In this document: piece after piece, positions 27,382 to 34,958 of the stretch | Numbering within the stretch: the stretch's first letter is position 1 | Layout of the letters: the number at the start of each line of letters is the position of its first letter | Origin: Oscillospiraceae bacterium | GTDB lineage: Bacteria; Bacillota; Clostridia; Oscillospirales; Oscillospiraceae | NCBI GenBank assembly: GCA_017398625.1 | Contig: JAFQFP010000009.1 | Coordinates: 1 to 48,554, forward strand | Length of the DNA stretch: 48,554 nt | Direction: 5' to 3' | Notes under the pieces: generated by a model | Databases searched by the model: none | What the model was told of the DNA's origin: nothing | Seen by the model: the letters and a program-made list of their open reading frames with translations, nothing else | Position numbers and translations under genes: made by a program

Positions 27382-29328
27382 ATGGCCCTTTTTAAGAAAA
27401 AGAAACCGCAAATCGAAGAGCCCATGGATCTGGATTCCGTGATGAAAAAGTTTGACCGGGAATCCAATGTCCGTATCTGGGAAGGTACCCCCAAGATCGT
27501 GGTCACCTGCGTTCTCGCTGCATTTGCTTTGTTTTGTATTTATGTGACTTTATTCACACGCTGGCTGGAGGAGATCCGGCTGACCTCCTTTATGGCATTT
27601 ATCGTCTTTTTGGGTTATATGGTGTATCCTGCCAGAAAGACCGGCCATAAGGTCAATCATATGCCTTGGTACGACATCTTGCTGATGGTGCTGGGTACGG
27701 GCGCGTTTTTGTACTTCACCGCCAATGCCATGACCATCATCCAGCAGGGCAGTAAATTTGAATGGTATCAGATCATCATCGGCATCATCGGCATCATCGC
27801 GTTGGCGGAGGTATGCCGCCGCAGCGTTGGTCTGCCCATCCTTATCATCGCCGGTGCGCTGATCGTTTATGCTTTGATATGGGGTCTATCCAACCCCAAC
27901 CTTTGGGGCAAGCTGAATTACATGGTACATTACCTGTTCTACAGCAAGGAGGGTATTCTTTCTACCCCCATCAATGTCTGTTCCAAATTCATTGTGGTAT
28001 TTATCATCTTCGGTGCGTTTCTGGAGCGCAGTGGCATTTCCGAGTTCTTTATCAACATCGCCAACGCGGTTGTGGGCGGCTTCTCCGGCGGCCCTGCCAA
28101 GGTGGCGGTGGTGGTCAGCGCCATGGAGGGCATGGTTTCCGGCTCCTCCGTTGCCAATACCGTGGGCTCCGGCTCTGTGACCATTCCGCTGATGAAGAAG
28201 ACCGGCTATAAGCCGGAATTTGCCGCCGCGGCAGAAGCCTCTGCCTCCACCGGCGGACAGATCATGCCTCCCATTATGGGCGCCGCGGCGTTTCTGATGG
28301 CGGAGAATGTGAGCCTGCCCTACAGCAACATCATCGTCAAGGCGATCCTGCCTGCGGTGCTGTACTTTGCCGGTGTTTTTATCGCCGTCCATTTGGAAGC
28401 CAAGAAGGAGGGCCTGCGTGGTCTGACTAAGGAGGAGCGACCCCGGATCCTGCCACTGCTGAAGCAGAGCTATCTGCTGCTGCCGCTGGTGCTGCTGGTG
28501 TATCTGGTGGGTACCAGCCAGCGCTCCATCCAGTATGCCGCAGCCCTGTCTATTCTGGCTGTGATCGTGGTCAGCCTGTTCAATAAGGGCAACCGTATCA
28601 CCCCCAAGAAGATCTGGGAAGCCCTCGCTGCCGGCGGTCAGGGTATGATCACCGTGGCTGCTGCCTGCGGCATTGCCGGTATCATTGCCGGTACGATCAC
28701 AATGACCGGTCTTGCCAATATGCTGATCAACGGCATCGTGGCGCTGGCGGGCAATCAGGTGATTGTTGCTCTGTTTTTGACCATGATCTGCTGCATCGTG
28801 CTGGGAATGGGCGTTCCCACCACCGCCAACTACTGCATCATGGCAGCCACCTGCGCGCCCATTCTGGTGCGTATGGGCGTGCCTGCCGTGGCAGCCCACT
28901 TCTTTGTGTTCTACTTCGGTATCGTTGCCGATCTGACACCCCCTGTGGCTCTGGCTGCTTATGCAGGCGCTGCCATTGCCCAAGCGAACCCTATGAAAAC
29001 CGCATTCACTTCCACCAAGCTTGCCATCGGCGCGTTCATCGTGCCTTATATCTTCGCGCTGAACCCGGCAATGCTGTTTGTGGATACCAACGCAGGCGAG
29101 GTCGTTCTTATCTGCATTACCTCGTTGGTGGGCATCTTTGCTGTCTCTGCCGCCCTGCAGGGCTTCCTGCTGCACCGTATGCAGTGGTATGAACGGGCGC
29201 TCAGTGCCGTCGGCGGCTTGCTGCTGATCTATCCCGGCGTGGTAACGGATACAGTGGGTCTGTGCCTTGTGGCAGTGGTGGTTGTTTTCCAGTTCATCAC
29301 CCGTAAAAAAGAAAAGGCAGTTGCCTAG
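27382..29328 (+). CDS. TRAP transporter fused permease (DctQM-type, TAXI system)
   Basis: This multi-spanning membrane protein of 648 residues fuses the small (about four-helix) and large TRAP permease subunits, as is normal for TAXI systems. After a Lys-rich N-terminus and four helices (about 35-165) comes the large domain with GGFSGGPAKVAVVVSAMEG, GSGSVTIPLMKKTGY and SASTGGQIMPPIMGAAAFLM, the conserved DctM-like core. The second half repeats the motif pattern (GMGVPTTANYCIMAA). It imports the solute captured by the upstream lipoprotein, probably with Na+. AGGAGG lies six bases before the ATG. Confidence 0.94.
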   Translation: MALFKKKKPQIEEPMDLDSVMKKFDRESNVRIWEGTPKIVVTCVLAAFALFCIYVTLFTRWLEEIRLTSFMAFIVFLGYMVYPARKTGHKVNHMPWYDILLMVLGTGAFLYFTANAMTIIQQGSKFEWYQIIIGIIGIIALAEVCRRSVGLPILIIAGALIVYALIWGLSNPNLWGKLNYMVHYLFYSKEGILSTPINVCSKFIVVFIIFGAFLERSGISEFFINIANAVVGGFSGGPAKVAVVVSAMEGMVSGSSVANTVGSGSVTIPLMKKTGYKPEFAAAAEASASTGGQIMPPIMGAAAFLMAENVSLPYSNIIVKAILPAVLYFAGVFIAVHLEAKKEGLRGLTKEERPRILPLLKQSYLLLPLVLLVYLVGTSQRSIQYAAALSILAVIVVSLFNKGNRITPKKIWEALAAGGQGMITVAAACGIAGIIAGTITMTGLANMLINGIVALAGNQVIVALFLTMICCIVLGMGVPTTANYCIMAATCAPILVRMGVPAVAAHFFVFYFGIVADLTPPVALAAYAGAAIAQANPMKTAFTSTKLAIGAFIVPYIFALNPAMLFVDTNAGEVVLICITSLVGIFAVSAALQGFLLHRMQWYERALSAVGGLLLIYPGVVTDTVGLCLVAVVVVFQFITRKKEKAVA

Positions 29329-29331
29329 TAT

Positions 29332-29365
29332 AAAAACAGCGGTTCATTTTGAACCGCTGTTTTTT
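29332..29365 (+). terminator. Intrinsic terminator of the TRAP operon
   Basis: AAAAACAGCGGTTC and GAACCGCTGTTTTTT form a 14-bp stem that runs into six T residues. Confidence 0.9.
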
Positions 29366-29377
29366 GCGTTTATGGGG

Positions 29378-29406
29378 TTGCACTTGGCATTTTTCCGTGG
29401 TAAAAT
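29378..29406 (+). promoter_or_regulatory. Sigma-A-type promoter of the gltA-like oxidoreductase gene
   Basis: TTGCAC (29378-29383), a 17-base spacer and TAAAAT (29401-29406) lie 35 bases before the ATG. Confidence 0.6.
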
Positions 29407-29440
29407 AATACTATCTATCAATATATGAGGAGGAACGACC

Positions 29441-30679
29441 ATGGCGCTTCATGTTATGGACGAGGCCAACCGCTGTCTGGGCTGCAAGGTTCCCCAGTGC
29501 CAGAAGGGTTGCCCCATCAACACCCCCATTCCCGAGGTCATTAAGCTTTTGAAGGAAAACAAGCTGGACGAGGCAGGCTGGCTTCTGTTTGAGAATAACC
29601 CCCTTACCACCGTCTGCAGCTTGATCTGCAACCATGAAAAGCAGTGCGAGGGTCACTGTGTTCTGGGCAGAAAGGGCGCTCCGGTTCATTTTTCCACCAT
29701 TGAGAGCTATATTTCCAGTACATACGCCTCCAAAATGACTCAGGGTCCCCATCCCTCCAACGGGATGAAGGTGGCGATCGTGGGTTCCGGCCCTGCCGGT
29801 ATCACCATTGCCATTCTAATGGCACGCTATGGCTATCAGGTCACCATTTTTGAGGGACAGGATAAGATCGGCGGCATCCTGCGCTACGGTATTCCCGAAT
29901 TCCGCCTGCCCAAGTCCGTGCTGGACGATATCCAGTACCGTCATCTGGAAATGAAGGGTATTAAGATCCGCCCCAATACCCGTGTAGGCGCTGCCATCGG
30001 CATCGATGACCTGTTCCGGGACGGCTATAAGGCGATCTTTATCGGCACCGGCGTGTGGAAGCCCAATACCCTGCGCATCAAGGGCGAGACCTTCGGTCAT
30101 GTCCATTTCGGCATCAACTATCTGAACAATCCCGACAGCTACCGTCTGGGCAAACGGGTCATCGTCATCGGCGCGGGCAACGCGGCAATGGATGTTGCCC
30201 GTACCGCTATGCGCAAGGGCAGCGAGGAGATCACCTGCTTCTCTCTGACTAAGCAGGTGGCTGCCTCCCAGTATGAGTTCAGCTATGCCCAGCTGGAGGG
30301 CGTGGACTTTGAGTACAACAAAAAGCCTGTGGAGATCACCGATGACGGCGTGATCTTCCGGGATGTGGTGGAGGATGAGGAAGGCAACATCACCGAGGTA
30401 GAGGGCAGCGACCAGCTCTATAGAGCCAACAGCGTCATCATCTCCATCAGCCAAGGCCCTCAGAACACCATCGTTACCACTACCACCGGCCTGCAGGCGA
30501 ACCAGAGAGGTCTGCTGATGGCAGACGAAGACGGCCGCACCAGCCGCCCCGGCATCTTCGCCTCCGGCGATGTGGTCAACGGCGCCAGAACCGTGGTAGA
30601 GGCGGTCGCTTACAGCAAGCGGGTGGCAGAAGCCATGCACCAGTACATCCAAAGCCTGCCCAAGGACGAACAGGCGTAA
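29441..30679 (+). CDS. NAD(P)-dependent oxidoreductase related to glutamate synthase small subunit
   Basis: This flavoprotein of 412 residues has an N-terminal iron-sulfur part (CLGCKVPQCQKGCP and CNHEKQCEGHC) followed by two nucleotide folds: FAD (VAIVGSGPAGITIAI, about 105-120) and NAD(P) (VIVIGAGNAAMDVAR, about 240-255). RPGIFASGDVVNGARTVVEA closes the FAD site. It belongs to the GltD / NfnB / PreT group. These act as electron-input subunits or stand-alone enzymes, so the partner decides the role. No glutamate synthase large subunit, NfnA or PreA lies beside it. It is somewhat shorter than typical clostridial stand-alone GltA. AGGAGG precedes the ATG. Confidence 0.85.
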   Translation: MALHVMDEANRCLGCKVPQCQKGCPINTPIPEVIKLLKENKLDEAGWLLFENNPLTTVCSLICNHEKQCEGHCVLGRKGAPVHFSTIESYISSTYASKMTQGPHPSNGMKVAIVGSGPAGITIAILMARYGYQVTIFEGQDKIGGILRYGIPEFRLPKSVLDDIQYRHLEMKGIKIRPNTRVGAAIGIDDLFRDGYKAIFIGTGVWKPNTLRIKGETFGHVHFGINYLNNPDSYRLGKRVIVIGAGNAAMDVARTAMRKGSEEITCFSLTKQVAASQYEFSYAQLEGVDFEYNKKPVEITDDGVIFRDVVEDEEGNITEVEGSDQLYRANSVIISISQGPQNTIVTTTTGLQANQRGLLMADEDGRTSRPGIFASGDVVNGARTVVEAVAYSKRVAEAMHQYIQSLPKDEQA

Positions 30680-30695
30680 TTTCAAATCATGCTTC

Positions 30696-30722
30696 AAGCC
30701 CGGTGGGATCCCCACCGGGCTT
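30696..30722. terminator. Terminator after the gltA-like gene
   Basis: AAGCCCGGTGGG (30696-30707) and CCCACCGGGCTT (30711-30722) form a 12-bp stem followed by TTTT on the plus strand. The converging sigK gene ends 24 bases away. Confidence 0.85.
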
Positions 30723-30745
30723 TTCCTATACTTTAGCATATCTGT

Positions 30746-31435
30746 CTAAAGGGTGTCCTTGCCCTCCAAGGCTTTTTTCAGCTTTCCCAGTGCCCGCTTT
30801 TCGATGCGGGATACATAGCTTCTGCTGATGCCTGTGAGCTGAGCGACCTCCCGTTGGCGGTGGCTTTTGCAGCCCCCCAGCCCATAGCGCAGCACGATGA
30901 CCTGCCGCTCCTGGGGTGTCAGCGAATCGTCCAGCGCACGGCACAGCCGCCGGGTCTGATCCTTTTGGGTGACCCGCTCCAGAAGGTCGGTATCGTCGCA
31001 CACCACATCCATCAGCTCCAGCGCCGCTCCATCGGTGCCGGTCTCGATATAATCGCTGAGGGAAACATCCTGTGCCGATTTCCGTTGGGCGCGGAAATGC
31101 ATCAGTATCTCATTCTCCACACACCGGGCGGCGTAGGTGGCCAGTCGAGCCCCCTTGGAAGCGTCAAAGGTGGTGATGCCCTTGATCAGTCCGATGGTGC
31201 CGATGGAGATCAGATCCTCCTGATCCGATACAAGGGCATAGTATTTTTTCATGATATGGGCAACCAGCCGCAGATTCCGTTCAATGAGTACATTTCTGGC
31301 ATCCAGATCTCCCTGTGCGCTGAGGGCCAGATAGTGCCGTTCCTCCTCCTCGCTCAGCGGCTTAGGAAAGCTGCCGGTCTGAAGCTGCAGAGAATACAGC
31401 AGTGTACTGAGCATGAGCCAAACGCCGGCGATCAT
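30746..31435 (-). CDS. sigK: Sporulation sigma factor SigK with pro-sequence
   Basis: This 229-residue sigma-70 factor drives late mother-cell gene expression in endospore formation. RNLRLVAHIMKKYY, EDLISIGTIGLIKGITTFD and ATYAARCVENEILMHFRA are the SigK/SigE core, and the C-terminal helix-turn-helix ends SRSYVSRIEKRAL. About 20 hydrophobic residues precede FPKPLSEEEE and resemble the B. subtilis pro-SigK extension that SpoIVFB removes. The gene is intact, with no skin-type insertion. GGAGGTGA lies right before the ATG at 31435, supporting translation of the pro-sequence. The genome therefore probably encodes sporulation. Confidence 0.92.
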   Translation of the reverse strand: MIAGVWLMLSTLLYSLQLQTGSFPKPLSEEEERHYLALSAQGDLDARNVLIERNLRLVAHIMKKYYALVSDQEDLISIGTIGLIKGITTFDASKGARLATYAARCVENEILMHFRAQRKSAQDVSLSDYIETGTDGAALELMDVVCDDTDLLERVTQKDQTRRLCRALDDSLTPQERQVIVLRYGLGGCKSHRQREVAQLTGISRSYVSRIEKRALGKLKKALEGKDTL

Positions 31436-31518
31436 GCAATCACCTCCGCTGTAACTCTATGCTCCACCGCTCGTCCGTTTTCCCGGCTTCAAAACCGGGA
31501 AAATACTGTAAAAACCGA

Positions 31519-31547
31519 TTGCAATTTGCGCTTAGATTTGCTATACT
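31519..31547 (+). promoter_or_regulatory. Sigma-A-type promoter of the SLC13-like permease gene
   Basis: TTGCAA (31519-31524), 17 bases and TATACT (31542-31547) lie 41 bases before the start at 31589. Confidence 0.65.
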
Positions 31548-31588
31548 GCATTTGTTTTTTGATTTTCGAGAGAAAGAAGCGGAGATTT

Positions 31589-32761
31589 ATGGAAGAAAGC
31601 CCCATGCTCCATACGCCCCACCGGAAATTTTACCGGAAGGTGCTGTGGGAAAGGCTGCTGCTGTTTGTGAAGCAGAATGTGGTGATGGTGGTCGCCATGA
31701 CGGCGGCGCTGGTTACGATGATATTGGTCCCGGTGGACAGGGAATACTTGGGCTATTTTGATGTTAAGACCTTGACCTGCCTGTTCTGCGTGCTGGCAGT
31801 GGTCTGCGCGCTGAAAAACATTCGGTTTTTCTATACCCTTGCCCAGAAAATCGTGGTATGCTGTAAAAATACCCGGCTGAGCATTCTGGCGCTGGTGTAT
31901 ATCACCTTTATCGGCTCCATGCTCATTGCCAACGACATGGCGCTGCTGACCTTTTTACCGCTGGGCTATTTCGTTCTCGGCACCACCGGCAAGACCAAAT
32001 ATATGGCGTTTACCTTTATCATGCAGAACATTGCCGCCAACTTAGGCGGCATGCTGACTCCCTTTGGCAACCCGCAAAACCTGTACCTGTATACCAAGTT
32101 CAGCATTCCTGCCATGGAGTTTATGGGGATCATGATCGTGCCTTTCGGTATCGCCGTTGTGCTGATTACTGCCTGCTGTCTGATTTTTGTCCGCCCGGAG
32201 CCTTTGGCTATGCGGGATACTCCGGCGGCGCTGCCCAAGGGCAGAACGGCGCTGTATTTGGTACTGTTTGTGCTTGCAATTGCCATCGTGTTCCGTGGGA
32301 TCCCTTATTGGATCGGGCTGATCGTGATTCCCGCGGTGCTGTTGGTCGCCGACCGGAAAGCTCTGAAGATGGTGGACTATCCGCTGCTGCTGACCTTTGT
32401 GTTTTTCTTCGTTTTCTCCGGCAATATGGCACGGATCGACGCAGTGCGGCGGCTGTTTTCTTTCTTAATGGAGAAAAGCACCCTGCTGTTCAGCGCTATT
32501 TCCTGTCAGTTTATCAGCAATGTGCCCTCTGCCATTTTGCTGTCCCAGTTCACGGAGAATTATCGGGATTTGCTCATCGGCGTGAATGTGGGTGGCGTGG
32601 GCAGTATGATCGCGTCCCTTGCCAGCCTTATTACATTCCGGGAATATACCCAGCACGCCCCCAACCAGAGCAAGCGGTATATCCTGCTGTTCTCTGCCTT
32701 CAACTTTGCCTTTTTGTTTATTCTCACCGGCATTATGCTGCTGATCAACAGCTTTGTGTAA
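31589..32761 (+). CDS. SLC13/CitMHS-like membrane permease
   Basis: This integral membrane protein of 390 residues has about ten hydrophobic segments. The ion-transporter superfamily pattern is visible twice: FIGSMLIANDMALLTFLPLG with GGMLTPFGNPQNLYLY in the first half, and QFISNVPSAILLSQF with SLASLITFREY in the second. These resemble the inverted hairpin repeats that form the substrate and Na+ sites in SLC13/ArsB/NhaD-like carriers. The substrate could be a dicarboxylate or an inorganic oxyanion. The ATG at 31589 has GGAG four bases upstream. It is divergent from sigK. Confidence 0.78.
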   Translation: MEESPMLHTPHRKFYRKVLWERLLLFVKQNVVMVVAMTAALVTMILVPVDREYLGYFDVKTLTCLFCVLAVVCALKNIRFFYTLAQKIVVCCKNTRLSILALVYITFIGSMLIANDMALLTFLPLGYFVLGTTGKTKYMAFTFIMQNIAANLGGMLTPFGNPQNLYLYTKFSIPAMEFMGIMIVPFGIAVVLITACCLIFVRPEPLAMRDTPAALPKGRTALYLVLFVLAIAIVFRGIPYWIGLIVIPAVLLVADRKALKMVDYPLLLTFVFFFVFSGNMARIDAVRRLFSFLMEKSTLLFSAISCQFISNVPSAILLSQFTENYRDLLIGVNVGGVGSMIASLASLITFREYTQHAPNQSKRYILLFSAFNFAFLFILTGIMLLINSFV

Positions 32762-32764
32762 AAA

Positions 32765-32801
32765 ACCGCTTCGCCTTTCCCAACAGGGGAGGCGAAGCGG
32801 T
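32765..32801 (-). terminator. Intrinsic terminator for metY (shared with the SLC13 gene)
   Basis: ACCGCTTCGCC (32765-32775) and GGCGAAGCGGT (32791-32801) form the stem. On the minus strand it is followed by TTTTTT. Confidence 0.85.
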
Positions 32802-32806
32802 AAAAT

Positions 32807-34093
32807 TTATGCCTTTGCGATGGCCTGCTCCAGATCCGCGATGAGATCCTCGGCGTTTTCCAGACCGCAGGACAGGCGGATCAGATCCGCGCCAACACCG
32901 GCGGCTTCCAGCTGCTGGTCGTTCATCTGCCGGTGGGTGGCAGAGGCGGGGTGGAGGCAGCAGGTGCGGGAGTCTGCAACATGGGTCTCAATGGAGCCCA
33001 GCTTCAGATGCTTCATAAAGGTCTCGGCTGCCTTGCGGCCACCTTTGAGACCAAAGGAGATAACGCCGCAGGAGCCGTTGGGCAGATACTTCTGTGCCCG
33101 CGCATAGTACTTGTCGGTGGGCAGACCGCAGTACTTGACCCATGCAACCTTTTCATTGCTCTGCAGGTACTCGGCGATGGCCTGCGCGTTGGTGCAATGC
33201 TGCTTCATGCGGAAGGGCAGGCTCTCCAGACCCAGATTCAGATAGAAGGCGCTTTGGGGGCTCTGGACGCAGCCCAGATCCCGCATAAGCTGGGCGGTGC
33301 ACTTGGTGATAAAGGCGCCTGCAAGACCGAAGCGCTCAGTGTAGGTGACACCGTGGTAGCTTTCGTCGGGGGTGCAAAGACCGGGGAACTTATCGGGATA
33401 CTGAGTCCAGTCAAACTTGCCGCTATCCACCAGCACGCCGCCCACGGCAACGCCATGACCGTCCATGTACTTGGTGGTGGAGTGGGTGACAATGTCGGCG
33501 CCCCATTCAATTGGACGGCAGTTGACGGGGGTGGGGAAGGTGTTGTCGATGATCAGAGGCACACCGTTGGCGTGGGCGACCTTGGCAAACATCTCAATAT
33601 CCAACACATTCAGAGCGGGATTGGCGATGGTCTCGCCGAATACGGCCTTGGTGTTGGGACGGAAGGCTGCCTGCAGTTCTTCCTCAGTGCAATCGGGGCT
33701 GACAAATGTCACATCGATGCCCATGCGCTTCATGGTGACGGACAGCAGATTGAAGCTGCCGCCGTAGATCGCGGAGGAGGAGACGATGTGATCGCCGCAG
33801 GAGGCGATGTTGAACAGGGCAAAGAAGTTAGCAGCCTGACCGGAGCCTGTTAGCATGGCGGCGGTACCGCCCTCCAGAGCTGCGATCTTGGCGGCTACCG
33901 CGTCACAGGTGGGGTTTGCTAAACGGGAGTAGAAGTAGCCCTCAGCCTCCAGATCGAAGAGCTTGCCCATGTCCTCGGAGGTGGCATATTTGAAGGTCGT
34001 GCTCTGCACGATGGGGATCTGCCGAGGTTCGCCGCTGGCGGGGCTGTAGCCTGCTTGAATGCAAAGGGTTTCTGTGTGAAGCTTCTTTTCCAT
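32807..34093 (-). CDS. metY: O-acetylhomoserine sulfhydrylase
   Basis: This PLP enzyme of 428 residues makes homocysteine from O-acetylhomoserine and sulfide (direct sulfhydrylation), and family members may also act on O-acetylserine. The PLP lysine is in THSTTKYMDGHG, and YSRLANPTCDAV and LTGSGQAANFFAL are family motifs. The length of about 430 residues separates it from the shorter cystathionine gamma-synthases (about 380). The ATG at 34093 has GAGGTGA; an in-frame GTG at 34102 overlaps that site. Its promoter is at 34123-34151. No SAM or T-box leader is visible in the short upstream region. Confidence 0.92.
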   Translation of the reverse strand: MEKKLHTETLCIQAGYSPASGEPRQIPIVQSTTFKYATSEDMGKLFDLEAEGYFYSRLANPTCDAVAAKIAALEGGTAAMLTGSGQAANFFALFNIASCGDHIVSSSAIYGGSFNLLSVTMKRMGIDVTFVSPDCTEEELQAAFRPNTKAVFGETIANPALNVLDIEMFAKVAHANGVPLIIDNTFPTPVNCRPIEWGADIVTHSTTKYMDGHGVAVGGVLVDSGKFDWTQYPDKFPGLCTPDESYHGVTYTERFGLAGAFITKCTAQLMRDLGCVQSPQSAFYLNLGLESLPFRMKQHCTNAQAIAEYLQSNEKVAWVKYCGLPTDKYYARAQKYLPNGSCGVISFGLKGGRKAAETFMKHLKLGSIETHVADSRTCCLHPASATHRQMNDQQLEAAGVGADLIRLSCGLENAEDLIADLEQAIAKA

Positions 34094-34122
34094 AGAGATC
34101 ACCTCAAAAAATAGATGCTCTT

Positions 34123-34151
34123 ATTGTAATGCCAACGGCGGCTTTTGTCAA
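34123..34151 (-). promoter_or_regulatory. Sigma-A promoter of metY
   Basis: On the minus strand it reads TTGACA, 17 bases, TACAAT. It ends 29 bases before the metY start. Confidence 0.85.
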
Positions 34152-34216
34152 TCCGTGGGAGAGGAAACAGACCGCCGGGAAGTGCTATATTTTTTTGAAT
34201 TTTGCGAAAAAAATGC

Positions 34217-34245
34217 TTGACATTTGCTGCCTGCACCGCTATAAT
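34217..34245 (+). promoter_or_regulatory. Consensus promoter of the tRNA-Thr/tRNA-Tyr unit
   Basis: TTGACA (34217-34222), exactly 17 bases and TATAAT (34240-34245), a perfect match to consensus, 20 bases before tRNA-Thr. Confidence 0.93.
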
Positions 34246-34265
34246 AAGCGTGTTCTGTTTGAGCC

Positions 34266-34341
34266 GCCGGTATAGCTCAGTTGGTAGAGCAACTGATTTG
34301 TAATCAGTAGGTCGGGGGTTCGAGTCCGTCTACCGGCTCCA
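34266..34341 (+). tRNA. tRNA-Thr (anticodon TGT)
   Basis: The acceptor stem GCCGGTA (34266-34272) pairs with TACCGGC (34331-34337), followed by T and an encoded CCA. The anticodon loop TTTGTAA carries TGT between ACTGA and TCAGT. The T arm contains GGTTCGAGTCC. The last 21 bases (34321-34341) are repeated exactly at 34437-34457. Confidence 0.96.
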
Positions 34342-34457
34342 AACGGAGTTAGGAAACAGAAGACTCGAAAAATCAAATTCAACGATCCGGTGGATCGTTG
34401 ACGGCGAGGGTTCAGCTGAGCCGCTCCTTGATTTAACGAGTCCGTCTACCGGCTCCA
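34342..34457 (+). repeat. 116-bp element inserted after tRNA-Thr that ends in a copy of the tRNA-Thr tail
   Basis: The segment 34437-34457 repeats the last 21 bases of tRNA-Thr, including CCA. Inside, GACTCG (34362-34367) is complementary to CGAGTC at the start of that copy, and AATCAA (34371-34376) to TTGATT (34428-34433), giving a long outer stem. It encloses AACGATCC-ggt-GGATCGTT (34381-34399) and a second hairpin around GGTTC-AGCT-GAGCC. Without it, tRNA-Thr and tRNA-Tyr would lie about 20 bases apart, as in a normal tandem. It contains no gene. Confidence 0.8.
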
Positions 34458-34477
34458 ATCAGACAGGAATTGAATAT

Positions 34478-34562
34478 GGGGGATTTCCCGAGTGGCCAAA
34501 GGGGACAGACTGTAAATCTGCTGGCTATGCCTTCGGTGGTTCGAATCCACCATCCCCCACCA
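34478..34562 (+). tRNA. tRNA-Tyr (anticodon GTA)
   Basis: This is a class II tRNA with a long variable arm. The acceptor strand GGGGGAT (34478-34484) pairs with ATCCCCC (34552-34558), followed by A and an encoded CCA. The anticodon loop CTGTAAA carries GTA between CAGA and TCTG. The T arm contains GGTTCGAATCC. The 22 bases 34541-34562 recur exactly at 34716-34737 and 37019-37040. The terminal ACCA also forms the base of the following hairpin. Confidence 0.96.
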
Positions 34563-34600
34563 GAAAAGAGACACACCGTTTGGTGTGTCTCTTTTCTGGT
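34559..34600 (+). terminator. Long hairpin (H1) abutting tRNA-Tyr
   Basis: ACCAGAAAAGAGACACACC (34559-34577), loop GTTT, and the full complement at 34582-34600 form a 19-bp stem that begins within the tRNA's own ACCA end. It probably terminates or punctuates the tRNA transcript, although it has no long T run beyond the CTTTTCTGG of its own arm. The same hairpin opens copies 2 and 3. Confidence 0.75.
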
Positions 34601-34737
34601 TGAATGTGGATTCGAACCCATTTTAATGCAACTGTCCGGTGGACAGTTGCTGCCGCCAGTACGCAAACTGGTGGCTACTTCTATTTTCTTTCGCCAAAGC
34701 GAAAGAAAATGCAAATCGAATCCACCATCCCCCACCA
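34560..34737 (+). repeat. tRNA-Tyr-tail hairpin element, copy 1
   Basis: The element is 178 bp. After H1 comes an inverted piece of a tRNA T arm (TGGATTCGA at 34607-34615) that is complementary to TCGAATCCA at 34716-34724. Between them stand three hairpins: H2 GCAACTGTCC-ggt-GGACAGTTGC (34628-34650), H3 GCCGCCAGT / ACTGGTGGC (34652-34675) and H4 ATTTTCTTTCGC / GCGAAAGAAAAT (34683-34710). The last 22 bases copy the tRNA-Tyr 3' end including CCA. No coding potential is convincing. Confidence 0.85.
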
Positions 34738-34739
34738 AA

Positions 34740-34840
34740 AATCGACAAGTTTCGAGAGAAGCTTGTCGATTTTACTTTTTCACTATTCACTCTTCTCTCG
34801 AAACTTGTCGATTAGGTAATAGGTAAAGGTGAATAGTGAA
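34740..34840 (+). other. Interleaved inverted repeats after copy 1 (possible structural switch)
   Basis: A 22-base arm at 34740-34761 is complementary to 34792-34813. Its first part also pairs with CTTGTCGAT (34761-34769), giving a short hairpin followed by TTTTACTTTTT, terminator-like. TTCACTATTCAC (34778-34789) pairs with GTGAATAGTGAA (34829-34840) across the first pair. The pairings are mutually exclusive or pseudoknot-forming. No gene overlaps this stretch. Confidence 0.65.
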
Positions 34841-34911
34841 GAAGTATGATGGCGATTCGCTTATCACACATCAAAGGCTCGGGTTGCTCTTCACATGTTC
34901 ATAAATATTTC

Positions 34912-34940
34912 TTGAAGCATAACCTATCATATGATATATT
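34912..34940 (+). promoter_or_regulatory. Promoter of the first island gene
   Basis: TTGAAG (34912-34917), 17 bases and TATATT (34935-34940) with TGA before the -10 (extended -10). It predicts transcription starting near 34947, which favours the GTG start at 34959. Confidence 0.65.
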
Positions 34941-34958
34941 GTTATGGGGGTGATTATA

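Noticed and set aside
26080..27411. Open minus-strand frame of 443 codons opposite the TAXI binding protein
   Set aside because: The plus strand encodes a well-recognised lipoprotein with promoter and ribosome site; the minus frame has no family features.
30746..31435. Skin-type element splitting sigK
   Set aside because: The sigma factor frame is complete from the pro-sequence to the helix-turn-helix with no insertion.
30854..31588. N-terminal extension of the SLC13-like permease frame
   Set aside because: It runs antisense through sigK and upstream of the promoter at 31519-31547; the ATG at 31589 has a ribosome site and starts the membrane protein.
34716..34737. A second tRNA-Tyr gene at the end of copy 1
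   Set aside because: Only the T-arm half and acceptor strand with CCA are present; there is no D arm, anticodon arm or 5' acceptor strand.
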